Assembly (NCBI RefSeq): GCF_014208105.1
Contig: NZ_JACHMQ010000001.1
Span: 2,232,001 to 2,296,000 of the forward strand
Direction: 5' to 3'
From: Actinomadura coerulea
GTDB lineage: Bacteria; Actinomycetota; Actinomycetes; Streptosporangiales; Streptosporangiaceae
DNA length: 64,000 bases
Shown here: piece by piece, positions 19,558-28,090 of the stretch
Numbering within the stretch: position 1 is the first letter of the stretch
Layout of the letters: the number at the start of each line of letters is the position of its first letter
Program-made: the position numbers and the translations under genes
Notes under the pieces: model-generated
What the model was told of the DNA's origin: nothing
The model's input: the letters and a program-made list of their open reading frames with translations, nothing else
Database searches by the model: none

Positions 19558-21456
19558 GTGACCGACACCCCTGACCACACCCCCACCCCCGCCGAGCGCA
19601 AGGCGCGCGCCGAGGCGGCCATGCGCGCGGCCGAGGCCGCCGCCGGCGCGCTCGACGGGCGGGACGCCCCCGGGCCCGCGCCGGAGCCCGCGCCGCCGCC
19701 CGAGCCCGCCGGCGGCCCGGAGGAGGGCCCGCGCGCCCTCGGCGGGCTGTTCGCCGAGACGGGCGTGCCCGCCGCGCTCGCCCCCCGCGCCGCGGCGCGG
19801 CTCGGGCCGGGCGCCGCCGGGCGGCTGCGCGAGGACCCGTGGCGCCTGCTGAGCGTCCCCGGCGTCCGGCCCGGTCAGGCCGACCACTTCGCCCGCGCCC
19901 TGCTCGGCGAGGACGCCCGCGCCGGCGATCCCCGCCGCGGCGGGGCCCTCGTCCTGCACCTGCTGACGGAGGCGGCCCGCCAGGGCCACACGGTCACGCC
20001 CGCCGCCGAGGTGCTGTCCGCGCTGGAGCGCCTGGGCTTCCCCGACCCGCGGGGCGCCGTCGACGCGGCGCTGGACGAGGCGGAGGTCCTGTCGCTCACC
20101 GAGGAGCCCGAGTTCGACGAGGAGGCCTTCGAGGAGGGCGCCGAGCCGCCGGAGCCGGAGGAGACGCTCGGCCCGGCGCGGTGGGCGCTCGCGGAGGAGG
20201 CGGCCGCCGAGGGGTTCCAGCGCCTGACGCTCACCGCCGCGCCGCTGCTGGACGACGCGGCCCTGAAGGGCCTGCGCGACGGGCTCCCCGAGGACCGCTC
20301 CCTGGCCCTCACCGCCGCGCTGCGCACGGGCGTGAGCATCCTGTGCGGCGCGCCGGACGGCCTCGCGCGCACGATCGCCGGGATCGCCTCGGCCGCGGCC
20401 TCGCAGGGCCTGCGGACGGCCGTGGCGGCGCCCACCGACCGCGCCGCCGCCGATCTCGCGGCCGCCGTCCCCGGCGGGGCGGCGGAGGGCGTCGCGGTCA
20501 CCAGCCTGCACCGGCTGCTGGAGCCGCTCGAGGACACCTCGGCCGCGCCCGGCGCCGTCGTCTACGGGCGCGGCGAGCAGCGGCCCTTCGACCTCGACCT
20601 GCTCATCGTGGCGGACGCCGCGGCGCTCGACGTCGAGCTGTGCGCGGTGCTGGCCGAGGCGTGCCCCGACGGCGCGCACCTCGTGCTGTGCCGCGAGCCC
20701 GGCGCCCCGCCGCCCGCCGGGCCGGGCCGGCCGCTGCACGACCTGGAGGCCTCGGAGACCGTGCCCGTGGTGGCGCTGGACCCCGAGCCGCCGTCCGGTC
20801 CGCTCGGCGTTCTGACCGAGGCGGTGCGCGGCGGAGAGCTGACGGCCGTGGACGCCCCCGGCCGCGAGGTCGTCATCGTGCCCGCCGAGGACGCCGGCGA
20901 GGCGGTGCACCGCGCCGTCCAGCTCGTCACCGACTCGATCCCCCGTGCGCTCGGGATCCCCGTCGAGGACGTCCAGGTCGTCGCCCCGGCGGCGGGCGGC
21001 GACGCGGGCGCGGGCGCCCTCAACGCCGCGCTCAAGGCCCGGCTGAACCCCGGCCCCGGCGCGTTCGGCGGCATGGACCCCGGCGACCGCGTCGTCGTCG
21101 CGGCGCCGCTCCCGCAGGCGCCGCTCGGCGAGACGGGCGTGGTGACCGGTGGCGGCCCGCACGGGCTGGAGGTCGGCTTCCCGGGCGGCGCGGCGGTCGT
21201 CGCCCCGGCGGACGCGTCGCGGCTGCGGCACGGCTGGGCGGTTCCCGTGGCGCTCGCGCGCGGAACGCGGCGGCCCGCCGTGGTGGCGGTCCTGGGCGCG
21301 GACGGCCTGTCACGGCCGCTGGTGGCCACCGCGTTCGGCCTCGCGCGCCGCCACCTGTCCGTCGTGCAGGCGGCCGGGCCGGCGCTGGCCAGGGCCGTCC
21401 GCGAGGACGGGGCCCCCGCGCGGCGCACCAGGCTCGCGCGTCTGGTGGCCCAGTGA
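19558..21456 (+). CDS. RecD2-like protein with degenerate ATPase motifs (helix-hairpin-helix protein)
   Basis: 632 residues, GTG 19558 with GGGAAG upstream. An Ala/Pro-rich N-terminal region is followed by a helix-hairpin-helix segment (DPWRLLSVPGV, about 93-103) as in RecD2/TraA helicases. The helicase core can be followed, but its motifs are ruined. The Walker A site reads CGAPDGLART (263-272) without GKT. The APTDRAA (291-297) and TSLHRLLE (315-322) motifs persist. Walker B reads LLIVADAAAL (348-357) in place of a D-E pair. A late GDRVVVAAPLP...GETGVVTGG segment resembles the RecD2 barrel domain. It is therefore probably an ATPase-dead structural relative that binds DNA through HhH. Role unknown. 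Confidence 0.75.
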   Translation: MTDTPDHTPTPAERKARAEAAMRAAEAAAGALDGRDAPGPAPEPAPPPEPAGGPEEGPRALGGLFAETGVPAALAPRAAARLGPGAAGRLREDPWRLLSVPGVRPGQADHFARALLGEDARAGDPRRGGALVLHLLTEAARQGHTVTPAAEVLSALERLGFPDPRGAVDAALDEAEVLSLTEEPEFDEEAFEEGAEPPEPEETLGPARWALAEEAAAEGFQRLTLTAAPLLDDAALKGLRDGLPEDRSLALTAALRTGVSILCGAPDGLARTIAGIASAAASQGLRTAVAAPTDRAAADLAAAVPGGAAEGVAVTSLHRLLEPLEDTSAAPGAVVYGRGEQRPFDLDLLIVADAAALDVELCAVLAEACPDGAHLVLCREPGAPPPAGPGRPLHDLEASETVPVVALDPEPPSGPLGVLTEAVRGGELTAVDAPGREVVIVPAEDAGEAVHRAVQLVTDSIPRALGIPVEDVQVVAPAAGGDAGAGALNAALKARLNPGPGAFGGMDPGDRVVVAAPLPQAPLGETGVVTGGGPHGLEVGFPGGAAVVAPADASRLRHGWAVPVALARGTRRPAVVAVLGADGLSRPLVATAFGLARRHLSVVQAAGPALARAVREDGAPARRTRLARLVAQ

Positions 21457-21559
21457 GGTACTGATGGGTAAAGAAACCCCCGTGTCGCGGTTTACGGACG
21501 ACCCCGTATGGGACACGATGTCAACAAGGGTCAGGCACGGCATCGGGTGGAGGAGCGAC

Positions 21560-22201
21560 ATGCCCCAGCGGCTCAGGCGGCTCGGAACGACGTCGGCGGC
21601 GGTCTCGGCGGGGGCGCTCGTCCTGGTCCTCGCCGCCCCGGCGGCCGAGGCGGCGGAGACGTGCAGGAAGGGCGTCGACCCCGAGAGCACGGTCGAGAAC
21701 TGGAAGTGCAACCTCGGCAACCTGCGCGAGGCGCTCACCCCGAAGACCCCCGCGCCGACGCCCGCGCCGACCAAGCCCGTGAAGACCGTCCCCGAGAAGA
21801 CCACGAAGAAGACGAGGACGCCGGCCAAGGCGCCCGCCAGGGCCCCGCGCAAGACCTCCTCGGCGCCGAGCGGCGGCCGGGCGGCGGCGCCCGGCCCGGC
21901 CCCCATGACGGGGCCGGGCGGTCTCAAGCCGTACTCCGGCCAGGCGCCCGCGACCGGGGCGGGGCTCCCCGGCGTCCTGCCCACCCCTCAGATCGCGGCC
22001 GACCCGAACGCCTACCGGAACGCCTCCGGCGGGACGGCCGCGATGCCGCAGACCCGCCTCATCTCGCCCGTCGCCGCCACCGGCCAGGACGACGGCCAGA
22101 TGATGCTGGTCGCCGCCGCGGCCGGGGCCGCCGGGGCGGTGGGCGCGCTCAACATCAGCGTCGCGGGCCGCGCCCTCCGGCGCCGGCGCGAGGCCCGCTG
22201 A
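21560..22201 (+). CDS. Secreted, basic Pro/Lys-rich protein with C-terminal membrane anchor
   Basis: 213 residues. ATG 21560 follows a strong GGTGGAGGAG site. A signal peptide (MPQRLRRLG then a hydrophobic run) ends at AEA-AE. The mature part has two cysteines close to the start (ETCRKGVD and WKCNLG), then a Pro/Lys/Thr-rich stretch (about 50-100) typical of a cell-wall-spanning linker. A hydrophobic Ala/Gly helix follows near 183-203, then the basic tail RALRRRREAR. The layout suggests a surface protein with a membrane anchor. There is no clear LPxTG sorting motif. No family was recognised. Confidence 0.75.
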   Translation: MPQRLRRLGTTSAAVSAGALVLVLAAPAAEAAETCRKGVDPESTVENWKCNLGNLREALTPKTPAPTPAPTKPVKTVPEKTTKKTRTPAKAPARAPRKTSSAPSGGRAAAPGPAPMTGPGGLKPYSGQAPATGAGLPGVLPTPQIAADPNAYRNASGGTAAMPQTRLISPVAATGQDDGQMMLVAAAAGAAGAVGALNISVAGRALRRRREAR

Positions 22202-22246
22202 GCACGGGAGCGCGGCCGCGCCGGAACCCGGCGCGGCCGGCGGAGG

Positions 22247-23035
22247 TCACGCGGACGGGCCGCCGATGGAGTGCAGGCCGCCGTCGACGTGGACGATCTC
22301 GCCCGTCGTCGCGGGGAACCAGTCCGACAGCAGGGCCGCGCAGGCGCGGGCGGTGGGCTCGCTGTCCTTGATGTCCCAGCCGAGGGGGGCCACCTTCGGC
22401 CACATGTCGGTCATGCCCTCGAAGCCGGGGATGCTCTTGGCCGCCATCGTCGCGAGCGGGCCCGCGGCGACGAGGTTCACCCGGATGCCCTGCGGGCCGA
22501 GGTACTTGGCCAGGTAGCGGGCGCACGACTCCAGGCCCGCCTTCGCCACGCCCATCCAGTCGTACACGGGCCACGCCTTGGTGGCGTCGAAGTCGAGGCC
22601 GACGACCGAGCCGCCGTCCTTCATCAGCGGCAGGCACGCCATCGTCAGCGACTTCAGCGAGTACGCGGAGGCGTGTACCGCGATGGCGACGTCCTCCCAC
22701 GGCGTCTCGAGGAAGTTGCCGCCGAGCGCGCTCTGCGGCGCGAAGCCGATCGCGTGGACCACGCCGTCGAGGTGGTCGAAGCCGCTGTCGCGCAGGTTCC
22801 CGGCGAGGGCGTCCAGTTGGTCGGCGTCGGTCACGTCGAGTTCCAGCACCGGCGGCGGGTTGTCGGGGCCGGACGGCAGCCGCTTGGCGGTCCGCTGCGT
22901 GAGGGTCGGACGCGGGTAGGCGGTCAGCACCACCTCGGCGCCCTGCTCCTGCGCGATCCGCGCGACGTGGAAGCCGATGGAGGCGTCGGTGAGGACGCCG
23001 GTGACCAGGATGCGCTTGCCTTCGAGGATTCCCAT
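22247..23035 (-). CDS. fabI: Enoyl-[acyl-carrier-protein] reductase (NADH), InhA/FabI type
   Basis: 262-residue SDR that reduces enoyl-ACP in the last step of fatty-acid elongation. The N-terminal GILEGKRILVTGVLTDASIG is the FabI/InhA dinucleotide motif. The catalytic pair is in the VYDWMGVAKAGLES segment (Tyr-x6-Lys), and the C-terminus VHVDGGLHSIG is conserved. It lies 5 bases downstream of the fabG stop, the same order as mabA-inhA in mycobacteria. It is the probable target site of isoniazid/triclosan-type inhibitors by homology. Confidence 0.95.
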   Translation of the reverse strand: MGILEGKRILVTGVLTDASIGFHVARIAQEQGAEVVLTAYPRPTLTQRTAKRLPSGPDNPPPVLELDVTDADQLDALAGNLRDSGFDHLDGVVHAIGFAPQSALGGNFLETPWEDVAIAVHASAYSLKSLTMACLPLMKDGGSVVGLDFDATKAWPVYDWMGVAKAGLESCARYLAKYLGPQGIRVNLVAAGPLATMAAKSIPGFEGMTDMWPKVAPLGWDIKDSEPTARACAALLSDWFPATTGEIVHVDGGLHSIGGPSA

Positions 23036-23040
23036 GACTG

Positions 23041-23787
<747 letters not shown>

Positions 23788-23869
23788 CTAGCGGCCCGCG
23801 CGCCCGCTGCGGATGTGCCCAACCGACAAGATCCGCTCACCTCCCTTTGTTCGCACGGCGCGCGGGCCC

Positions 23870-23897
23870 TTGCCGGGACGGGCGCGGACGGTAGGTT
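23870..23897 (+). promoter_or_regulatory. Promoter of tldD-tldE, leaderless
   Basis: TTGCCG (23870-23875), a 16-base spacer, then TAGGTT (23892-23897). The GTG start at 23905 lies seven bases after the -10 box, where transcription should begin. Confidence 0.65.
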
Positions 23898-23904
23898 GCG
23901 GAGG

Positions 23905-25404
23905 GTGCATGACATCGATCCCGCCTTCACCGCGCTGCCGCTTCGCGCGCTGGCCGACGCGGCGCTGTCCCGCGCCAGGGAGCTGGGCGCGCAGCACGCC
24001 GACTTCCGCCTCGAGCGCATCCGCAGCCAGACGCTCCGCCTCCACGACGCCGCCCTGGAGACCGCCCTGGACGCCGACGACGTCGGGCTGTCGGTCCGGG
24101 TCGTCAAGGACGGCACCTGGGGCTTCGCCGCCGGCATCGACCTGACGCCCGAGGGCGCCGCCCGCGTCGCCGAACGGGCGGTGGAGGTCGCCGCCGTCGC
24201 CAGGGCCGTCAACCGCGAGCCCATCGAGCTGGCGCCCGAGCCCGTCCACGGGGAGCGCACCTGGGTCTCCGCCTACGAGACCGACCCCTTCGAGGTGCCG
24301 ACCGCCGACAAGGTCGCGCTGCTGGCGGGCTGGAGCCGCCTGCTGCTCGGCGACGACCGCGTCGACCACGTCGACGCGACCCTGCTGCAGGTCAAGGAGA
24401 ACAAGTTCTTCGCCGACCTCGCCGGCACGGTCACCACCCAGCAGCGCGTCCGGCTGCACCCCGTCGTCAACGCCGTGGGCATCTCCGGCGGCCTGTTCGA
24501 CACGATGCGCACGCTGGCGCCGCCCGCCGGATACGGGTGGGAGTGGCTGTCGGGCGAGCACTGGGACTGGGACGGGGAGCTCGCCCGCATCCCCGAGCTG
24601 CTCGCCGAGAAGCTCGCCGCGCCGTCGGTGGAGCCGGGCGTGTACGACGTCGTCGTCGACCCGTCCAACCTGTGGCTGACGATCCACGAGTCGGTCGGGC
24701 ACGCGACCGAGCTGGACCGGGCGCTCGGCTACGAGGCCGCCTACGCGGGCACCTCCTTCGCCACCCCCGACAAGCTCGGGACGCTGCAGTACGGCTCCAA
24801 GGTCATGAACATCACCGGGGACCGGACGGCCGAGCACGGCCTGGCCACCATCGGCTACGACGACGAGGGCGTGCAGGCCCAGTCGTTCGACATCGTCTCC
24901 GAGGGCCTGTTCACCGGCTACCAGACCGACCGGCGCATCGCCCGCCTCACCGGCGCCGAGCGCTCCAACGGCTGCGCGTTCGCCGACTCCTCGTCCAGCA
25001 TGCCGATCCAGCGGATGGCGAACGTCTCACTGCGGCCGGCCGAAGGCGGCCCGTCCACCGAGGAGCTGATCTCCGGCGTCGAGCGCGGCATCTACATCCT
25101 CGGTGACAAGAGCTGGTCGATCGACATGCAGCGCCACAACTTCCAGTTCACCGGGCAGCGGTTCTTCCGCATCGAGAACGGCCGCCTCGCCGGTCAGCTG
25201 CGCGACGTCGCCTACCAGGCGAGCACCACCGACTTCTGGAACTCGATGGAGGCCGTCGGCGGGCCGCAGACCTACGTGCTCGGCGGCGCGTTCAACTGCG
25301 GCAAGGGCCAGCCGGGGCAGGTCGCGCCGGTCAGCCACGGCTGCCCCTCGGCGCTGTTCCGGGGCGTCAACATCCTCAACGCGCTGAAGGAGGCCGGCCA
25401 GTGA
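23905..25404 (+). CDS. tldD: Metalloprotease TldD
   Basis: 499-residue zinc metalloprotease subunit. The HExxxH motif is HESVGH at about residues 261-266, followed by the typical LDRALGYEAAYAGTSF and the C-terminal FNCGKGQPGQ segment. TldD pairs with TldE/PmbA and degrades unfolded peptides or matures small ribosomal peptides such as microcins. The GTG start fits a leaderless transcript. Its stop overlaps the tldE start as GTGA. No peptide-antibiotic precursor gene was seen nearby, so a housekeeping role is more likely. Confidence 0.93.
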   Translation: MHDIDPAFTALPLRALADAALSRARELGAQHADFRLERIRSQTLRLHDAALETALDADDVGLSVRVVKDGTWGFAAGIDLTPEGAARVAERAVEVAAVARAVNREPIELAPEPVHGERTWVSAYETDPFEVPTADKVALLAGWSRLLLGDDRVDHVDATLLQVKENKFFADLAGTVTTQQRVRLHPVVNAVGISGGLFDTMRTLAPPAGYGWEWLSGEHWDWDGELARIPELLAEKLAAPSVEPGVYDVVVDPSNLWLTIHESVGHATELDRALGYEAAYAGTSFATPDKLGTLQYGSKVMNITGDRTAEHGLATIGYDDEGVQAQSFDIVSEGLFTGYQTDRRIARLTGAERSNGCAFADSSSSMPIQRMANVSLRPAEGGPSTEELISGVERGIYILGDKSWSIDMQRHNFQFTGQRFFRIENGRLAGQLRDVAYQASTTDFWNSMEAVGGPQTYVLGGAFNCGKGQPGQVAPVSHGCPSALFRGVNILNALKEAGQ

Positions 25405-26792
25405 GCACGATCAGGCCGCAGGAGGCCGTCGAGCGGGCCCTGTCGCTGTCGCGGGCCGACGACTGCGTCGTCATCGCCGACGAGGCGAGCACCGCGAACC
25501 TGCGGTGGGCGGGCAACACCCTCACCACCAACGGCGTGACCCGCTCCAGCCGCCTCACCGTCATCGCGCTGCGGAACACGGCGGACGGCGTGGCGGCGGG
25601 CGTGGTGTCGCGCTCTGCCGTCGGCGCCGACGGGATCGAGGAGCTCGTGCGCGCCGCCGAGGCCGACGCCGCGGGCAACGAGGCCGCCGAGGACGCCCGG
25701 CCGCTGGTCGCCGAGGGGCCGCCCTCGGGTGCGGCCGGGTGGGACGACGAGCCGGCCGAGACCGGGATCGGGGTGTTCGAGGGCTTCGCCCCCGCGCTGG
25801 GCGAGGCGTTCGCCGCCGCGCAGGCCGATGACCGGCGCCTGTACGGGTTCGCCAACCACGTCCTCACCTCGACGTTCCTCGGCTCCTCGGCGGGGCTGCG
25901 GCTGCGCCACGACCAACCCACGGGGCTGCTGGAGCTGAACGCCAAGGGCGCGGGCGGCTCGGCGTGGGCGGGCGTGGGCACCCGCGACTTCACCGACGTC
26001 GACGTCGCCGGCCTCACCGGCGGCCTCGCCCGGCGGCTGGAGTGGGGCGAGCGGCGCGTGGACCTGCCGGCCGGGCGGTACGAGACGATCCTGCCGCCCT
26101 CCGCCGTCGCCGACCTGATGATCTACCTGTACTGGTCGGCGGGCGCCCAGGACGCGCAGGACGGCCGGACGGTGTTCAGCGCCCCCGGCGGCGGCACCCG
26201 CGTCGGGGAGCGGCTCAGCGACCTGCCGATCACCCTGTCCAGCGATCCGGCGGCGCCGGGCATGCAGTGCGCCCCGTTCGTTATCGCGCACGCCTCCAGC
26301 CGCGAGTCCTCGGTGTTCGACAACGGGCTCCCGCTCGCCGCCACCGACTGGATCCGCGAGGGGACCCTCGCGTCCCTCGCCCAGACCCGGCACTCCGCCG
26401 AGCGCACCGGGCTGCCGCTCACGCCCGCCGTCGACAACCTGGCGATGAGGGGGCCGGACGGAGGCGCGTCCCTGGAGGAGATGGTCGCCCGCACCGAGCG
26501 CGGGCTGCTGCTGACGTGCCTGTGGTACATCCGGGAGGTCGACACGCAGAGCCTGCTGCTGACCGGCCTCACCCGTGACGGCGTCTACCTCGTCGAGGAC
26601 GGCGAGGTCGTCGGGGCCGTGAACAACTTCCGGTTCAACGAGAGCCCGGTCGACCTGCTGTCGCGGATCGCCGAGGTCGGCGAGACCGGGCCGACGCTGC
26701 CGCGCGAGTGGTCGGACTACTTCACCCGCACCGCCATGCCGGCGATCCGGGTCCCCGACTTCCACATGTCGACGGTGAGCCAGGCCACCTGA
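25401..26792 (+). CDS. tldE: TldE/PmbA family metalloprotease subunit
   Basis: 463-residue partner of TldD. It shares the TldD fold but lacks the HExxxH motif, as expected for the non-catalytic subunit. Conserved stretches include RWAGNTLTTNGVTRS, GSSAGLRLRHDQPTG and the C-terminal NNFRFNESPVDLL. GTG 25401 is coupled to the tldD stop. A G/C hairpin lies downstream, in front of the convergent dodecin gene. Confidence 0.92.
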   Translation: MSTIRPQEAVERALSLSRADDCVVIADEASTANLRWAGNTLTTNGVTRSSRLTVIALRNTADGVAAGVVSRSAVGADGIEELVRAAEADAAGNEAAEDARPLVAEGPPSGAAGWDDEPAETGIGVFEGFAPALGEAFAAAQADDRRLYGFANHVLTSTFLGSSAGLRLRHDQPTGLLELNAKGAGGSAWAGVGTRDFTDVDVAGLTGGLARRLEWGERRVDLPAGRYETILPPSAVADLMIYLYWSAGAQDAQDGRTVFSAPGGGTRVGERLSDLPITLSSDPAAPGMQCAPFVIAHASSRESSVFDNGLPLAATDWIREGTLASLAQTRHSAERTGLPLTPAVDNLAMRGPDGGASLEEMVARTERGLLLTCLWYIREVDTQSLLLTGLTRDGVYLVEDGEVVGAVNNFRFNESPVDLLSRIAEVGETGPTLPREWSDYFTRTAMPAIRVPDFHMSTVSQAT

Positions 26793-26867
26793 GCGGTCGC
26801 GGCCGGGGGGCGGCGGGAGGGCGTGGCCGGAGGCCCGGCCGGGTCCGCCGCCCCACCGCCGCCGGGC

Positions 26868-26900
26868 GGGCCGGGCGCCGGGCGGCCCGGCGCCGGGCCC
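26868..26900. terminator. GC hairpin between tldE and dodecin genes
   Basis: An inverted repeat with arms of about 15 bases and one mismatch (GGGCCGGGCGCCGGG and near-complement) lies between the two convergent stops. Confidence 0.5.
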
Positions 26901-26906
26901 GGCGCG

Positions 26907-27119
26907 TCAGGCGTCCTCCAGGCGGAAGCCGACCTTCATGGTGACCTGGAAGTGGCCCACCTCACCGTCCTCGATATGGCCGCGGACCTCGGTCACCTCG
27001 AACCAGTCCAGGTGCCGCAGGGTCTGCGAGGCGCGCCGGACGCCGTTGCGTATCGCGGCCTCGACGGACTCCGGCGAGGTCCCCACGATCTCGGTCACGC
27101 GGTACGTGCGGTCGGTCAT
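26907..27119 (-). CDS. Dodecin family protein
   Basis: 70-residue dodecin, a small protein that assembles into a hollow dodecamer storing flavin or CoA. The family pattern is clear: TYRVTEIVGTSPESVEAAI, the flavin-contacting Trp in RHLDWFEVTEVRGHI, and the final strand GHFQVTMKVGFRLED. GGAGGAG precedes ATG 27119. It is divergent from the DUF3099 gene and apparently monocistronic. Confidence 0.93.
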   Translation of the reverse strand: MTDRTYRVTEIVGTSPESVEAAIRNGVRRASQTLRHLDWFEVTEVRGHIEDGEVGHFQVTMKVGFRLEDA

Positions 27120-27186
27120 CGACTCCTCCAGATGTTGACCCGGTACTGCCGGTGCAGGTCGGACTCCATGGGCTTACCGTGGAATG

Positions 27187-27522
27187 GTGAAGGTCAATCA
27201 CCGGCACCACCGCGATCCGGCGGTCTACACGGTCACCGACGCTCCCCGTCCCATGTCGGAGGACATCGGCCACCGCCAGCGCCGGTACCTGATGTCCATG
27301 GGCGTCCGCACGATCTGCTTCGTGGGGGCGGTGGTGGCCGCCGTGGCGGGCGCGCCGTGGTGGCTCGCGCTGCTCATGGTGGCCGGCGCCGCGGTGCTCC
27401 CCTACGTCGCCGTGATCTTCGCCAACGGGGGGCGCGAGCCGACCGCCCCGGCGGCGTTCGACGACCGCCACCGCAGGGAACAGAAGCCGGTTTCCGGACA
27501 GCGACCGGAAATCCGGTCGTGA
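27187..27522 (+). CDS. DUF3099 family small membrane protein
   Basis: 111-residue actinobacterial protein with a basic N-terminus (KVNHRHHRDPAVYTVTDAP), two adjacent membrane helices (about 42-78) and a charged C-terminus. The double-helix part is the DUF3099 signature. GTG 27187 lies six bases after a TACCGT box and may be leaderless; an ATG three bases earlier is also possible. A second DUF3099-type protein is encoded at 57071-57262. The stop region contains a perfect inverted repeat (27502-27519, CGACCGGA and complement). Function unknown. Confidence 0.78.
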   Translation: MKVNHRHHRDPAVYTVTDAPRPMSEDIGHRQRRYLMSMGVRTICFVGAVVAAVAGAPWWLALLMVAGAAVLPYVAVIFANGGREPTAPAAFDDRHRREQKPVSGQRPEIRS

Positions 27523-27529
27523 CATTCTC

Positions 27530-27561
27530 TTGACTAACCGCGGGGGGTTTCGGTGTACGAT
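27530..27561 (+). promoter_or_regulatory. Possible promoter of the 6C-like RNA
   Basis: TTGACT (27530-27535) and TACGAT (27556-27561) precede the RNA, but the 20-base spacing is longer than normal. The -10 region lies within a small inverted repeat (GTAC...GTAC). Confidence 0.4.
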
Positions 27562-27567
27562 TTGTAC

Positions 27568-27679
27568 CGGCGCTCTGGTCCCCCGTCGGGGCGCCCGTGC
27601 CGGTGTTCCGGGCCCCCGTCGGAACACCGATGATGCGGCGCCGGGTGGATTGCCCCCGTATCCACCCGGCGCCGCTTTT
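27568..27679 (+). ncRNA. 6C-like small RNA with C-rich hairpin loops
   Basis: About 110 bases in a gene-free gap. CCCCCGT occurs three times, each time in or near a hairpin loop. Hairpin 2 (27601-27629) has a perfect 9-bp stem and loop GGGCCCCCGTC. Hairpin 3 (27635-27675) has a perfect 16-bp stem and loop TGCCCCCGT, followed by TTTT, so it doubles as an intrinsic terminator. This matches the actinobacterial 6C RNA layout, two stem-loops with C-runs, although runs here are five rather than six. In mycobacteria the 6C RNA pairs through its C-rich loops with G-rich ribosome sites of several mRNAs. The assignment rests on structure by eye. Confidence 0.7.
27635..27679 (+). terminator. Intrinsic terminator of the 6C-like RNA
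   Basis: Perfect 16-bp stem GCGGCGCCGGGTGGAT and its complement with a nine-base C-rich loop, directly followed by TTTT. Confidence 0.85.
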
Positions 27680-27956
27680 CATTTCCCCGGGTTCCCGCTG
27701 AAGCTTCGCGGGCCCGCGCGTGACCTTTCCCGCTCCCTCGCTTGACCGCCCGCTCAGAGCCGGGCACATCCCCGCGAGAACGCAAGCCCTCCCCGCTGTC
27801 CTGGTCCGGCCATGACCCGAAAGCCGGTCATTCCACACTTCTGGCACCCAGATCAACAGGGGGCGGAATATCCGACGCGGGCATCCTCCCGCAGGGCGGC
27901 CCGGTCGCGGACCGATCCTTCCCGGCGCCCGCCGCGTACTGCTGAGCGGCGCCCCC
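27680..27956. other. Gene-free stretch between the 6C-like RNA and the VWA gene promoter
   Basis: No gene supported. An inverted repeat ATGACC-N8-GGTCAT (27812-27831) is the only structure seen. Short frames here lack ribosome sites and resemble nothing. Confidence 0.5.
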
Positions 27957-27985
27957 TTGACGGAGGCGGCTGTGGAGACGAACAT
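27957..27985 (+). promoter_or_regulatory. Promoter candidate of the VWA protein gene
   Basis: TTGACG (27957-27962), 17-base spacer, GAACAT (27980-27985). Transcription would start near 27992 and give a leader of about 100 bases. Confidence 0.45.
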
Positions 27986-27998
27986 CACAGCTGCCTCA

Positions 27999-28027
27999 CC
28001 TGAGACATATCGTCCATGTGTCTCAGG
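27999..28027 (+). promoter_or_regulatory. Perfect 9-bp inverted repeat in the VWA gene leader
   Basis: CCTGAGACA and its exact complement flank an 11-base loop. It lies just downstream of the presumed start of transcription and 64 bases before the gene. It could be an operator or an mRNA leader hairpin. Confidence 0.45.
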
Positions 28028-28090
28028 GGCGGGCCGTCCCCCCACGGCGCACCACGGCCCGCAGCCCCGCCCGGGAAACGGAGATCGGCC

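Noticed and set aside
23905..26792. TldD/TldE as part of a ribosomal-peptide antibiotic cluster
   Set aside because: No precursor peptide, cyclodehydratase or exporter gene flanks them; neighbours are fatty-acid and dodecin genes.
27812..28003. 63-codon frame in the gap before the VWA gene
   Set aside because: No ribosome site, no homology by eye, and it runs through the likely promoter of the VWA gene.
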